From Betaproteobacteria bacterium (GTDB lineage Bacteria; Pseudomonadota; Gammaproteobacteria; Burkholderiales; Rhodocyclaceae), in assembly GCA_009777925.1 (NCBI GenBank), contig WRKX01000002.1:1-61070 (forward strand): a stretch of 61,070 nt of DNA, given 5' to 3'. The translations under genes were made by a program, and so were the position numbers. Below, piece by piece: positions 41,605 to 52,157 of the stretch. The notes beneath the pieces were generated by a model that ran no database searches, was not told the DNA's origin, and saw only the letters and a program-made list of their open reading frames with translations. How positions within the stretch are numbered: the stretch's first letter is position 1; every line of letters begins with the position of its first letter.

Positions 41605-41797
41605 GTCCTGACAAGGAGGGAACGGACAAAACGACTGGTTTTTCGCTGATCCGCCTGTTGCTGCAAAATAATCCGTTTGCCATAAATGGCAGGGAACGTC
41701 CAATATCCGCGCATTTTAAACATGTTCCGGGCGCGCCGGTAGCGGCATCTGCAAGAGAACCTGCTACCATTCACCTTTTCATTTGTTATGATTAGCC

Positions 41798-41989
41798 ATG
41801 AAACTGCGGTTGTTTCTGCTTTTGCCTTTTCTTTCCATGACGGCTGCCTGCGGTATGAAAGGCGCGCTGGAAAAGCCTTCCGGCCCCGTGCCGCCGCATC
41901 TTTATGACCGGGTTTTCGGCGCGAAGCAGGATTCAGAACAGAAAACGGACGCCAGCGCCCAGGAAAATTCGCAGGGAGAGCAACCATGA
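41798..41989 (+). CDS. lptM: LptM/YifL-like small lipoprotein
   Basis: MKLRLFLLLPFLSMTAACGMKGALEKP: CG.KG.L lipoprotein motif directly upstream of lysA. Confidence 0.85.
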   Translation: MKLRLFLLLPFLSMTAACGMKGALEKPSGPVPPHLYDRVFGAKQDSEQKTDASAQENSQGEQP

Positions 41990-43266
41990 CTTTGCCAGGT
42001 ACGCCTTTTTTTGCCATGCGGGAAGGGGTTATGTATGCGGAAGAAGTTCCGCTGCCGGACATTGCGGCACGTTTTGGGACGCCCTGCTACGTATACTCCC
42101 GCGCTGCCCTGATCGAGCGCTTTTCTGCCTGTCAGGCGGCGCTCAACGCGCATCCGGCGGGAAAAAACAGCCTGATTTGCTACGCGGTCAAAGTTAATTC
42201 CAATCTGGCTATCCTGAATCTTTTCGCGCGTCTTGGCGCGGGGTTTGACATTGTTTCCGGCGGGGAGTTAAAACGGGTATTGGCGGCAGGCGGCAGGGCC
42301 GACAAGGTTATGTTCTCCGGGGTGGGCAAGAGTGAAGCGGAGATGGAGCTTGCGCTGAACGCGGGCATTTTTTCCTTCAATGTTGAGTCCGCCGCTGAAC
42401 TGGAACGCTTGAACCGGGTCGCCGGGCGAATCGGCAGGATTGCGCCGATCAGCCTGCGGGTAAACCCGGATGTCGACCCGAAAACCCATCCTTACATTGC
42501 CACCGGTTTGAAGACGAGCAAGTTCGGCGTTGCCATGAATGACGCGCCTGATCTCTATGCCCGCGCTGTAAAATTGCCGAATCTGGCGGTGCGCGGCATT
42601 GATTGTCATATTGGCTCGCAAATTACCGATCCTCTGCCTTTTGCCGAGGCGCTGGAACGGCTGCTTGATTTGATGGAACATCTGGAGAAACAGGGAATAG
42701 CCATTCATCATCTTGATCTGGGCGGTGGGTTTGGCATCCCCTACCGCATGGGAGAGGCAGCAGTCAGTTTTGCGGATTTCCTGACCCCCCTCCTTGATCG
42801 TTTGCAACAAAGTGGTCAGGGGTGCGCTATCGTTCTGGAGCCTGGGCGCAGTCTGGTAGGCAACGCCGGCCTGTTGCTCGCAAAGGTGGAATATCTGAAG
42901 ATGGGCGCGGAGAAAAACTTTGCCGTCGTGGATACCGCGATGAATGATTTGTTGCGCCCCGCGCTTTACGGAGCATGGCACGAGATTGTGCCGGTTTCAC
43001 CCGGTGGGACGGAAGCCTTCTATGACGTTGTTGGCCCGATTTGCGAAAGCGGCGATTTTCTGGGACAAGACCGGAAACTGGCGATTAGCGAAGGCGATTA
43101 TCTCGCGGTTCTTTCTGCGGGCGCCTATAGTTTTGCCATGAGTTCCAACTACAATTCCCGTCCTCGCGCCGCCGAAATCATGGTGGATGGCGCGGATGCC
43201 GTCCTCATTCGCCGCCGGGAGACGGTAGAAGAATCTTTCGCGCTGGAAAGGATACATGGGGAGTAG
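41986..43266 (+). CDS. lysA: Diaminopimelate decarboxylase
   Basis: YAVKVNSNLAILNLFARLGAGFDIVSGGELKRVL...CHIGSQI...LDLGGGFGIPY...EPGRSLVGNAG. Confidence 0.97.
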   Translation: MTLPGTPFFAMREGVMYAEEVPLPDIAARFGTPCYVYSRAALIERFSACQAALNAHPAGKNSLICYAVKVNSNLAILNLFARLGAGFDIVSGGELKRVLAAGGRADKVMFSGVGKSEAEMELALNAGIFSFNVESAAELERLNRVAGRIGRIAPISLRVNPDVDPKTHPYIATGLKTSKFGVAMNDAPDLYARAVKLPNLAVRGIDCHIGSQITDPLPFAEALERLLDLMEHLEKQGIAIHHLDLGGGFGIPYRMGEAAVSFADFLTPLLDRLQQSGQGCAIVLEPGRSLVGNAGLLLAKVEYLKMGAEKNFAVVDTAMNDLLRPALYGAWHEIVPVSPGGTEAFYDVVGPICESGDFLGQDRKLAISEGDYLAVLSAGAYSFAMSSNYNSRPRAAEIMVDGADAVLIRRRETVEESFALERIHGE

Positions 43267-43279
43267 GCAATCGCGCTGC

Positions 43280-43311
43280 CTGTAAACCCATGCTGCAACA
43301 TGGGTTTACAG
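43280..43311. terminator. Strong hairpin between converging lysA and chemotaxis receptor genes
   Basis: CTGTAAACCCATG-CTGCAA-CATGGGTTTACAG: perfect 13-bp arms. Confidence 0.7.
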
Positions 43312-43316
43312 TATGC

Positions 43317-45350
43317 TCAAATGACAAAATGCCCCGCTTCCCCGGCGAGTTTTTCGGCTTCCGTTTTCAGGTCGGCGGAGTTTTGCGATACGCTGTGGGT
43401 GATGTTTCCGGTTTCTTCGGTTACCTGCGCCGAAGCGGTCACCTGTTGCATCATCGCCTGCGCCGCCGCCGCCTGTTGCCGTGTCGTGTCGGCAATGGAA
43501 ATAACCGAGTCGGCGATGTCGCGGGTTATGCTCTCAATCTCATCCAGCGCGCCGCCCGCAGCCCCTGAAGATTCTGTTCCTTTTTTGGCTTCATCAACGA
43601 CTTCCCTGATCGAAGCCTGAACGGCAGTGACGCCGGAAGTGACATGGCTCAATACTTCACTGATTTCGTTGGCCGAAAGCGCCGACTGTTCAGCGAGCTT
43701 ACGCACTTCATCCGCGACGACGGCAAAGCCCCGCCCGACTTCACCGGCGCGCGCCGCCTCGATTGCCGCGTTAAGCGCGAGCAGATTGGTTTGCGCGGCA
43801 ATTGCCCCGATTGTGGCAATGACTTTTTCTATTTTGTGCGAGTGCGTGGTCAGGGTTTCTACTTCGGAGAGCGAAGAGTGAACACGGTTTTCGATCACCT
43901 GGATTGAGCTGATCACATCATGCACGACCTGCTTGCCGCGTCCAACCTTGGATACGGCGTCCTCGGCCCGGCTGTGCGCGGTATCCGACGCTTCGGCAAT
44001 ATGGCTGATCGAAGTGGAAAGCTCTCCGATGCTGTTGCTGATTTCGGACGAAGAGGAGGAAAGACCGTCAATGCCGGTGGAAAGCTGCTGCATGGACTCA
44101 AACACGCTGGATGCCGACGCTGCAACCTTGTTCGCCGATTCTTTGATCGTGCTTACCAGGGCTTTCATTGCGTCTCTGGTTTCGTTTACATGCGTGGCCA
44201 GGAGGTCAATTTCGTTGCGCGAATCGTTCCGGGATTCCACATGGTAGGTCAGATTCCCTTCCCCCATCTGCATGAGACCATGCGCTACCCGGTCGAGCGG
44301 GCGCAATTGGGCGCGAATGAGCAATGCCAGGCAGAAAACAAGCAGTACGGTCATCCCGGCCAGTCCGATCAACGACAGGTGGCGGATGCCATCGAAAGGC
44401 GCGGTGAATTCATCTTCCGGGGCGCAGGCGACAACGATCCATTTGAGCGCCGGAATTTCGTTGAATACCGCGATTTTTTGTTGCGAGGATCCGTTCGCGG
44501 TGGGCCAGGCGTAGGAAAGCCGCCCGCTTTTTTCCCTCATGATCGTGGCGAAAATCGGGCGCATTTTTTCTTCGATCGAGTTGATCGGCTTGTCCTGCAA
44601 TGTGGGGTGCATGACAAAAAGCGCTTCCTTGTTGTCCCCGGACGCCTCCTCTATGATGAAAGGGTAGCCGGACTTGCCGATAATGATCGAGCCCAGTTTT
44701 TCGCGCAGCAGCTTGATGTTGTCGTTGATATCAACGCGCACCTGAATCCCGCCAATCACCTGGCCCTGCGAGTCCTTGAGCGGTTTTGCCGCCAGCATGT
44801 ACTGCTTTCCGGAGCGTTGCAGGGCGCCAATGTAGGTTTTTCCTTCCAGCAGGGTTTGCGTATATTCATCGCTAACCAGGGAACCGTCGCGGTATTGGCC
44901 GTCATTGCCTTTGAGCAGAGTCGTGGCGCGGTAGAAATTTCCTCCGTCATAGAGCAGAATGGCCGGGTCATTCAAGGGGTTGTCGTCCTTGTAAGCAAGC
45001 AGGTATGCCTGATTGCCGATGGCGCGGGTATCGTCGCCGAACATCAGTTCCGGGCGCGTCGCGCCTCCGATGTTGACGGTCGCCCCGGTCAGACGAGGTG
45101 GCGGCAATGATTTTTCAAACTGTTCCAAAGCCGCCAGGGCGACCCTCTCCATGCTCACATCGGCATATTCGAGGGTGCGGGCAATAAGATCAGTCTGCGT
45201 TTGCAATGCGCTCTGGCTCTCCTGAAGCGCCACCTGGCGGGTACTGGAGGACAGGGTAAAGTAAAGAGCAGCTACGGCAAGGACGCAGACCAGGATAACC
45301 CCAATCAGGGTTTGTTGAGCCAGAGGAAACCGTTGTATTGCGGACAACAT
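43317..45350 (-). CDS. Methyl-accepting chemotaxis protein with Cache sensor
   Basis: Two TMs flanking a Cache-like domain, HAMP, and signalling tip [44 protein letters not shown]. Confidence 0.96.
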   Translation of the reverse strand: MLSAIQRFPLAQQTLIGVILVCVLAVAALYFTLSSSTRQVALQESQSALQTQTDLIARTLEYADVSMERVALAALEQFEKSLPPPRLTGATVNIGGATRPELMFGDDTRAIGNQAYLLAYKDDNPLNDPAILLYDGGNFYRATTLLKGNDGQYRDGSLVSDEYTQTLLEGKTYIGALQRSGKQYMLAAKPLKDSQGQVIGGIQVRVDINDNIKLLREKLGSIIIGKSGYPFIIEEASGDNKEALFVMHPTLQDKPINSIEEKMRPIFATIMREKSGRLSYAWPTANGSSQQKIAVFNEIPALKWIVVACAPEDEFTAPFDGIRHLSLIGLAGMTVLLVFCLALLIRAQLRPLDRVAHGLMQMGEGNLTYHVESRNDSRNEIDLLATHVNETRDAMKALVSTIKESANKVAASASSVFESMQQLSTGIDGLSSSSSEISNSIGELSTSISHIAEASDTAHSRAEDAVSKVGRGKQVVHDVISSIQVIENRVHSSLSEVETLTTHSHKIEKVIATIGAIAAQTNLLALNAAIEAARAGEVGRGFAVVADEVRKLAEQSALSANEISEVLSHVTSGVTAVQASIREVVDEAKKGTESSGAAGGALDEIESITRDIADSVISIADTTRQQAAAAQAMMQQVTASAQVTEETGNITHSVSQNSADLKTEAEKLAGEAGHFVI

Positions 45351-45453
45351 ATCCGATACCTCATTATCAAATCAAGGTTGCCCCCCAACAACCCTGGCCT
45401 TTAAAAATTGGAGCTTTTTGTATTTTCGTGGAATTCCCGCAAACTGCGGAAAA

Positions 45454-45876
45454 TTAATCCTGGGTACGGCTGCGCTTGATAGCGTTTGTGACTTCCAGCT
45501 CCGCAGGATTCTGAGGGGTATCGTCAATAACCTTTTTATCCTCAGGGAATTTGTTCTTTTCCTGCTTGCTGACCAGCGCCTCAACCCAGAACGGGTCGCT
45601 GTGCCATGGCATGAACACCCGCATGGAAACCCGCGCCGCCTCTTCCATCATGGGTTCGATGCGCGCGTCTACCCTGGGCATCCAGGGAGTAAACAGCGTC
45701 ATCCAGTTTTCCGTGGACATGAAAGGAGAGAAAGGAGAAAACGCTTCTTTTTTACCGGGATCCGCGCCTTGTTTGCTCGTGCCTGGAAGAGCAGTAAACC
45801 AGAAGCGACTCATGTCCAGCCAGGAACGTTGACAGAATTCCACGTAACTCTTCCAGATGTTTGAATAATCCTGCAT
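45454..45876 (-). CDS. Protein of unknown function
   Basis: 140-aa ORF from MQDYSNIWKSYVEFCQRSWLDMSRFWFTALPG, no confident family; sits alone between the chemotaxis receptor and queC. Confidence 0.6.
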   Translation of the reverse strand: MQDYSNIWKSYVEFCQRSWLDMSRFWFTALPGTSKQGADPGKKEAFSPFSPFMSTENWMTLFTPWMPRVDARIEPMMEEAARVSMRVFMPWHSDPFWVEALVSKQEKNKFPEDKKVIDDTPQNPAELEVTNAIKRSRTQD

Positions 45877-46046
45877 GTTTTGTCTCCTGATATAGGGAAA
45901 GTTGAAAAGGATTTTTACTGTCACAACTAATTACATTGTAGCCCTGAAAAGCAATTGTGCGGGGATGTTTTTCCAGACTGTCATGACCTGACGCAGAATA
46001 AATCAGGCCAGCGCTTTATCTATAAGGATTTGCGCGGAAGACGCGC

Positions 46047-46757
46047 TCAATTATCGAATGTTTTGCGGGCGTTTTCAGGTGGCGCGCGGTAACGGGTAGG
46101 ATCAGGCAATCCCGCCTCCAGAAAACCAGCCCGGCGCAAGCGGCAGGAATCGCAATGTCCGCAGGCGCGTCCTTCGGAGTCGGCCTGATAGCAGGAAACG
46201 GTAAGACTATAATCCACGCCGAGCGCCTTTCCCATTCTTATGATTTCCGCCTTGGCAAGACGCAGCAAAGGCGCGCGCAGGGTGAGCTTGTCGCCTTCCA
46301 CGGCGGCTTTGGTTGCCAGATTGGCCATATTTTCAAAGGCGGCAATGTATTCAGGGCGGCAATCGGGATAGCCGGAATAATCCACCGCGTTTACCCCGAC
46401 AAAAATATCACGGCTCTTCAATACCTCAGCCCAGGCCAGCGCCAGGGAAAGCATAATCGTGTTGCGGGCGGGCACGTAAGTGACAGGAATGCCTTTCTGC
46501 AACCCATCAACAGGCACATCAAACCCCGTATCGGTCAAGGCGGAGCCGCCGAACTGGGCAAGATCGAGGGTGAGAATCCGATGTTCAACAGCGCCGCCGA
46601 CAAGGGCTACCTGCTGCGCTGCGTTCAATTCGGCGACATGGCGTTGTCCGTAGGCAAAAGAAAGACAATAGGGCGCGAAACCCTGCTGCCGCGCTTTGGC
46701 GAGACAGGTCGCGGAATCCAGCCCGCCGGACAGGAGAATGACGGCTTTCGGAAGCAT
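46047..46757 (-). CDS. queC: 7-cyano-7-deazaguanine synthase
   Basis: [37 protein letters not shown]...[22 protein letters not shown]. Confidence 0.97.
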   Translation of the reverse strand: MLPKAVILLSGGLDSATCLAKARQQGFAPYCLSFAYGQRHVAELNAAQQVALVGGAVEHRILTLDLAQFGGSALTDTGFDVPVDGLQKGIPVTYVPARNTIMLSLALAWAEVLKSRDIFVGVNAVDYSGYPDCRPEYIAAFENMANLATKAAVEGDKLTLRAPLLRLAKAEIIRMGKALGVDYSLTVSCYQADSEGRACGHCDSCRLRRAGFLEAGLPDPTRYRAPPENARKTFDN

Positions 46758-46769
46758 GATTAAACAGCT

Positions 46770-47165
46770 TCAGACGTGTTCGCCGTAGGAGAGGTATTCA
46801 AGTTCGCGGGAAAGAATCGCCTCGTCACCCAGGTTGAATTCGACCACCCGGCGCAGGCTTGTGATGCTGTCCAGGTCAATTTCAACGCAACGCAGACCGA
46901 TGATGTTTTCATGGACATGGGCGACAACTGCATCCATAAGAATGCCGCCTTCCGGAAAGTCCTCGCTTATCTCCTCGCCCAGATCAATTGCAAGGGTGCA
47001 GGGAGCGGCAGGCGTCAATGCGGGCAATGGCGTTCCGGCGACCTGCACAAGCGCGCCGCGCAGGGAGAGGTCCAGTACCTTGACGGCGACGCGTAGTTCT
47101 CCGACGCTCAATTCCGCAAGCGCCTCAAAATGGATGCGGGAAAAACGTCTGCGATTGGTTTCCAT
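46770..47165 (-). CDS. PilZ-domain protein (c-di-GMP receptor type)
   Basis: METNRRRFSRIHFEALAELSVG...VKVLDLSLRGALVQV: RxxxR and DxSxxG motifs. Confidence 0.9.
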   Translation of the reverse strand: METNRRRFSRIHFEALAELSVGELRVAVKVLDLSLRGALVQVAGTPLPALTPAAPCTLAIDLGEEISEDFPEGGILMDAVVAHVHENIIGLRCVEIDLDSITSLRRVVEFNLGDEAILSRELEYLSYGEHV

Positions 47166-47255
47166 ATTATTTCTCCTGAATACGCGCCAGGCGCAAGCAT
47201 CGCCATTATGTTCCACGAAGCCGGAGGCTTCCCTACACAAGGCGAAAGCCATTCT

Positions 47256-47927
47256 TTACCTGCCGCGCATATTACCCCATAGGGCTTTGTGTAATTGTAT
47301 TTGCAGTCGAACGGGGAGTCCGTCAGCCAGTATCCATTCGGCGAGTTCGCGGGCGTCCTGCCGGTTGTAAGCGGGCGAGAACCAGATCGGGGAGGCCAAT
47401 GCCGCCAGTTTTTCCCTGAGGATAACAGACGCCCATTCGTAATCTTCGCGGTCTGCAATGATGATTTTCACTTCATCGCGGGCTGTGATTTGGGCAAGAT
47501 TGTCCCAATGGTTTTTTGCCGCTTCACCGGAGGACGGAGCTTTCAAATCCACGATGCGTGCAACGCGCGCGTCGACCGCATGGATAGGGAGCGCGCCCGA
47601 AGTTTCCAGACAAACTTCATAGCCCGCATCAGCGAGCATGGCAAGCAACGTCAGGCAATCCGCCTGGGCGAGCGGCTCGCCGCCGGTCACACAAACATGG
47701 CGTGTCGGATAGACGCGGACGGCAGCGAGAATTTCCGCCGCCGTCGTCCATGCGCCGCCCGTGAAAGCGTACTCGGTATCGCACCAGCGGCAGCGTAGCG
47801 GACAACCCGCAAGACGAATAAAAACCGTGGGCAGGCCGCTACGAGAAGCCTCTCCCTGCAGGGAGAAAAAAATCTCGCTTATCTTGAGGGAGGGCGTGGA
47901 AATGCTGGAATCCGACGCGTTGCTCAC
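47256..47927 (-). CDS. queE: 7-carboxy-7-deazaguanine synthase
   Basis: KISEIFFSLQGEASRSGLPTVFIRLAGCPLRCRWCDTEYAF...CVTGGEPLAQ: radical SAM QueE. Confidence 0.97.
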   Translation of the reverse strand: MSNASDSSISTPSLKISEIFFSLQGEASRSGLPTVFIRLAGCPLRCRWCDTEYAFTGGAWTTAAEILAAVRVYPTRHVCVTGGEPLAQADCLTLLAMLADAGYEVCLETSGALPIHAVDARVARIVDLKAPSSGEAAKNHWDNLAQITARDEVKIIIADREDYEWASVILREKLAALASPIWFSPAYNRQDARELAEWILADGLPVRLQIQLHKALWGNMRGR

Positions 47928-48667
47928 CTGACGCCCAATCGCCGTTTTGCCTCGTCAGCTACCGATGCGTCAGGATACTTGGTCATGATTTCCTTCAGGG
48001 TGCGCTGTTCGGCGGCGCGATTTTTCATGTCGCGCTGGCAGTTGGCAATGACCAGCATGGCGTCCGGGGCGCGCGAGGAATCCGGCCACTCCTGCAACAA
48101 GGCAAGTTGCGCTTCCATGGCTTCCTGGCATCTGTTCTGAGCGTACCAGGCGTTGCCCAGCCAGAACTGGGCATTGGGCGCCATATCGCTGTCAGGATAG
48201 GCGTTGACAAAAGCAATGAAGGCGGCGGCGGCTTCCTTGTATTTGCTGGCCCTGAACTGGTTGAGCGCTTCTTCATAGGCGCGGCTTTCCGCCGCCGGAT
48301 CGGCAGAGGGAGGCGCTGTCATGCCGGGCGGTCTGGCGGAAGCGGAGGAACCGCCCTCGAAGCGGGCGAGGCGGCTGTCCAGGTCCAGATACAGGTCTTG
48401 CTGGCGTTTTTTCAACTGCTCGTTTTCATAGCGTAGCGTTTCGATTTCGCCATTCAAACGGGAGATTTCCTCGCGCAGCCCCAGGATTTGGGTCGACAAC
48501 TCCAGTTGGGCTTTGCTCACAGTATCAAATTTCTGCTCGCTATCCTGTTTAATGTTTGCGATTTGCTCACGCGCGACGGTATCATCAAATAATCCCGCCC
48601 GCGCTACGGGCGCGACCAGCAAAAGCGCCATGCCAAGCAGCGCGGCTAATGACAAAGGGGCGCGCAT
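47924..48667 (-). CDS. cpoB: Tol-Pal system protein CpoB/YbgF
   Basis: Signal peptide, coiled coil, TPR C-terminus YEEALNQFRASKYKEAAAAFIAFVNAYPDSDMAPNAQFWLGNAWYAQ. Confidence 0.94.
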   Translation of the reverse strand: MRAPLSLAALLGMALLLVAPVARAGLFDDTVAREQIANIKQDSEQKFDTVSKAQLELSTQILGLREEISRLNGEIETLRYENEQLKKRQQDLYLDLDSRLARFEGGSSASARPPGMTAPPSADPAAESRAYEEALNQFRASKYKEAAAAFIAFVNAYPDSDMAPNAQFWLGNAWYAQNRCQEAMEAQLALLQEWPDSSRAPDAMLVIANCQRDMKNRAAEQRTLKEIMTKYPDASVADEAKRRLGVR

Positions 48668-48669
48668 AA

Positions 48670-49200
48670 TCAGAATTCGCCCGCGTAGAGAATGTCGGCG
48701 CGCCGGTTTTCCGCCCAGGCTTCTTCGTTATGGCCTTCGGCGCGGGGCTTTTCCTTGCCCAGACTCACGGCTTCCACCTGACTGTCCTGCACTCCCAGCA
48801 GCAGCAACATCTGCCGGACTGCTTCGGCACGCTTTTGCCCCAGGGAAAGGTTGTATTCGTGACTGCCCCGTTCGTCTGTGTTGCCCTGAATCAGAATCTT
48901 GAATTGCCGGTTGGCAACGAGAAAGCGGGCATGGGCGGCAACCAGATCACGATATTCTTCCGTTACGTCGTAGCGATCCAGCGCGAAGTAAACGCTGCGC
49001 CGGGAAAGAATGCTGGCGGGATCGGTCAACACGGCGGGCAGAGCGCCGGCGCTGATGTCGTTTGCCTCAACGCGGGTGATGGCGTTGGGGTCGCGGATTT
49101 CCAGCGGCGCGCCCGAATCGGCTGTTTTAGTCGTACCGCAACCTTGCAGGAGAGCAAGACAGAAAAAGGTCAAAACCGCGAAAATAAATTGTTTTCTCAT
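48670..49200 (-). CDS. pal: Peptidoglycan-associated lipoprotein Pal
   Basis: Lipobox ALLQGCGTT; ILIQGNTDERGSHEYNLSLGQKRAEAVRQML: OmpA/Pal. Confidence 0.97.
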   Translation of the reverse strand: MRKQFIFAVLTFFCLALLQGCGTTKTADSGAPLEIRDPNAITRVEANDISAGALPAVLTDPASILSRRSVYFALDRYDVTEEYRDLVAAHARFLVANRQFKILIQGNTDERGSHEYNLSLGQKRAEAVRQMLLLLGVQDSQVEAVSLGKEKPRAEGHNEEAWAENRRADILYAGEF

Positions 49201-49250
49201 GATGGAACTCCACTGTTTTTGTAATCATTTGCGCTCTGGGATGAGCGCCC

Positions 49251-50540
49251 TTAATGGGGGAATGGCCCCCAGGCCGGTTCTCGCACGTTGCCTGCAGCGA
49301 CGGTTATCCGCTGCCGGATGCGCCCATCCACGGAAACCGCCGAAAGCACGCCGCGTCCGCCGACTTCTGTCGCCAGCACTATCATGCTGCTGTTGGGGGC
49401 AAAACTGGGCGATTCATCCCGCCCATAAGCATCTGAAATGACCTGAATCTGGCGGCTGGCAAGGCCCATGACCGCCAGTTGAAATTGTCCGTTCCGGCGG
49501 GTGATGAAGGCAAGGCTTTTTCCATCCGGGGAAGGACGGGGGGAGACATTGTAACTACCTTCAAAGGTGATGCGCTCCGCAGCGCCGCCGCTTGCTGGCA
49601 TTCGATAGATTTGCGGGCTGCCGCCCCGGTCGGAGGTAAAGTAAATGAATGCGCCATCGGCGGAAAATTGCGGTTCGGTATCAATGCCGGCGGAAGTCGT
49701 CAGACGGACAGGCGCGCCGCCTTCCGCGCCGATTGAGTAAATTTGCGAATTGCCGTCGCGGGTCAGGACAATAGCCAGGCGGCGGCCATCCGGCGACCAG
49801 GCGGGAGCGGAGTTGGAACCCTTGAAATTGGCGATGACCTGCCGTTGTCCGCTGGCAAGCGTATGCACGAAAACAATCGGTTTTTTGTTTTCAAAGGAGA
49901 CGTAAGCGATTCGCCCGCCGTCCGGCGACCAGGCAGGCGAGATGATCGGTTCTTTTGACACCAGCGCCGTTTGCGCGTTTTGTCCGTCCGAATCCGCAAT
50001 TTGCAGGGAATAGCGTCCGCCGGCTTTGATAACGTAGGCGATGCGGGTGGAAAAAATGCCCTTTTCGCCGGTCAGTTTTTCGTAAATGGTGTCGGCAATG
50101 CGATGTCCGGCGGCGCGAAGCTGGGAAGTTTCTGTCAGAAAGACCGCGCCGCCCAGATCGCTTTTCTGGTTTACGTCATGGAGACGAAAGCGCGCTTCCA
50201 GGCGTCCGCTTGTTCCGATGGCGAGGCTGCCTGCCGCCAGCGCGTCCGCCCCCTGGTTTTTCCAGAGGTCGTAGTCAATGGCAGAGTCTTCGTGCATGAC
50301 AGAGCCGTCTGTCGGAATCAGGCGGAACAGGCCGCTTCGCGCCAGGTCTTCGCGCACTACGATGGAGATTGCCCGCGCCTCTGCCGACTCACCGCTGAAG
50401 TCTGCAATTGTGATCGGAATCTGGCGGGCTCCCGCGCCTGTAATCTCAATGGCCAGTTGCCCATGTGCCGCAAGGCTGAAAAGCAGGGCGGGCAATGGCA
50501 GAAGACGGGAAAAAAGCAAAAGAAGACGGAAGAAAGACAT
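49251..50540 (-). CDS. tolB: Tol-Pal beta-propeller protein TolB
   Basis: LAIEITGAGARQIPITIADFSGES...PAWSPDGRRLAIVLTRDGNSQIYSI repeats. Confidence 0.97.
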   Translation of the reverse strand: MSFFRLLLLFSRLLPLPALLFSLAAHGQLAIEITGAGARQIPITIADFSGESAEARAISIVVREDLARSGLFRLIPTDGSVMHEDSAIDYDLWKNQGADALAAGSLAIGTSGRLEARFRLHDVNQKSDLGGAVFLTETSQLRAAGHRIADTIYEKLTGEKGIFSTRIAYVIKAGGRYSLQIADSDGQNAQTALVSKEPIISPAWSPDGGRIAYVSFENKKPIVFVHTLASGQRQVIANFKGSNSAPAWSPDGRRLAIVLTRDGNSQIYSIGAEGGAPVRLTTSAGIDTEPQFSADGAFIYFTSDRGGSPQIYRMPASGGAAERITFEGSYNVSPRPSPDGKSLAFITRRNGQFQLAVMGLASRQIQVISDAYGRDESPSFAPNSSMIVLATEVGGRGVLSAVSVDGRIRQRITVAAGNVREPAWGPFPH

Positions 50541-50912
50541 GGCTATGGCAGAAAATTACATGGGCAGGGATTATACAAGGCTGTGGAGGACATGGCATAA
50601 AACAAGCGGCTTGTTGTGTTTTTATTTCAATGGCGAGCTTCTTTGCATGATTCCTGAATTTTTAATCCTTCGCCGTCTTCCCGAAGCCGACGGATGTTCC
50701 TATAATCCGATATATGGTTATACGAAGTTGCGGGCAGGTTGCGACAAAATTTTCCCGGTTAGGCTGTTTGGCACATTTTTGAATCGTCTCGCAGGCATTT
50801 TCATGAACGCACGTTCTTCCTCTGTTGAAGGTCACAAGGAAATATCCGCACCCAAACCGGCATTGACGGCCTGTTGCGCGCTTTTGCCGCAATGGCGCGA
50901 ATGGAGGAAAAC

Positions 50913-52094
50913 ATGATTCTGGACAAACTGTTTCAACTGATGTCCGAGAAACAGGCGTCTGACCTGTTTATTACGGCGGGCGCGCCGATTCACATCAAGA
51001 TTCAGGGCAATGCCATGCCGGTCAACCAGCAGGTGATGAGTCCGGACATGATCGAGAAAATTGCGCTGGAGCTGATGACTTCCGAACAAATCACGATCTT
51101 TGAAAGAGAACTGGAAATGAACCTTTCCTTCGGGGTGCCGCAGGTGGGTAATTTTCGGATCAACATCTTCCGCCAGCGTAATTCGGTCAGCATCGTAGTG
51201 CGCTTCATTCTGGGGAATATCCCGGAACTGAATACTCTGGGATTGCCGAATGTGCTTGCCGACCTCATCATGGAAAAGCGCGGCCTTATCATGGTCGTAG
51301 GGGCTACCGGCTCCGGCAAATCCACGACTCTGGCGGCGATGCTCGATTACCGCAACACTAATCGCAGCGGCCATATTCTGACCATTGAAGACCCGATTGA
51401 ATATCTGTTCCGCCACAAAAAATCCATTGTTAATCAGCGTGAACTGGGGATTGATACCCGCGATTGGCGCTCGGCGCTGAAAAACGCCATGCGGCAAGCG
51501 CCGGACTGCATCCTGATCGGGGAAATCCGCGACCAGGAAACCATGCAGGCCGCCATTGCCTATGCCCAGACCGGACATCTTTGCCTTGCCACCCTGCACG
51601 CGAATAATAGTTATCATGCCTTGAATCGGGTCATTAACTTCTTCGCCCTGGAAAATCGGCAGGCGCTCTTTCTGGACCTGGCTACCAGCCTGAAAGCTAT
51701 TGTTTCGCAACGTCTGGTGCGCAAGCCGGATGGCCTGCGTATTCCTTCCGCCGAGGTGTTGCTCAATACCCGCTATGTGAGCGACCTCATTGAGCGCGGT
51801 GAAGTGCAATCCATCAAGGAGGCTATGGAGCAAAGCAACGCGGTCGGCTCGCAGACTTTTGAGCAGGATTTGTTCCGGCTCTACAAGGAAGGCACGATTA
51901 CCCTGGAGGAGGCGCTGGCCAATGCCGATTCGCCGACCAATCTTTCCTGGATCATCAACAATACCGGCCTTGATTCGGGCAAGCCCAGGGAAAAACTGAT
52001 CGACAAAGCCCTGGAATTTGAGCAAAGCGATGAATCCGGCACATCATTCAAGCGTTTTTCGCTGGCTATTACGGACGAAGCTGCCGCCTCATGA
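50913..52094 (+). CDS. pilU: Type IV pilus retraction ATPase, PilU-like
   Basis: ASDLFITAGAPIHIKIQGNAMPV...VVGATGSGKSTTLAAMLDYRN...ATLHANNSYHALNRVINFFALENRQALFLDLATSLKAIVSQRLV. Confidence 0.88.
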   Translation: MILDKLFQLMSEKQASDLFITAGAPIHIKIQGNAMPVNQQVMSPDMIEKIALELMTSEQITIFERELEMNLSFGVPQVGNFRINIFRQRNSVSIVVRFILGNIPELNTLGLPNVLADLIMEKRGLIMVVGATGSGKSTTLAAMLDYRNTNRSGHILTIEDPIEYLFRHKKSIVNQRELGIDTRDWRSALKNAMRQAPDCILIGEIRDQETMQAAIAYAQTGHLCLATLHANNSYHALNRVINFFALENRQALFLDLATSLKAIVSQRLVRKPDGLRIPSAEVLLNTRYVSDLIERGEVQSIKEAMEQSNAVGSQTFEQDLFRLYKEGTITLEEALANADSPTNLSWIINNTGLDSGKPREKLIDKALEFEQSDESGTSFKRFSLAITDEAAAS

Positions 52095-52157
52095 CGCATT
52101 CCCTCACCGGGGATAGTTTTATCCGGCTCGTTTTGCCTGGGTTCGGGAGTATTTGCC

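Noticed and set aside
43920-45110. 396-aa plus-strand ORF opposite the chemotaxis receptor
   Set aside because: Antisense to a clear chemotaxis receptor; composition consistent with a shadow ORF.
50618-50660. Possible sigma54 promoter upstream of pilU (TGGCGAGCTTCTTTGCA)
   Set aside because: The GG-to-GC spacing is 11 rather than 10 bp and the -24 element is incomplete; also about 270 bp from the pilU start.
50832-52025. 397-aa minus-strand ORF opposite pilU
   Set aside because: Almost exactly antisense to a strongly recognisable PilU; typical shadow ORF in GC-rich coding sequence.
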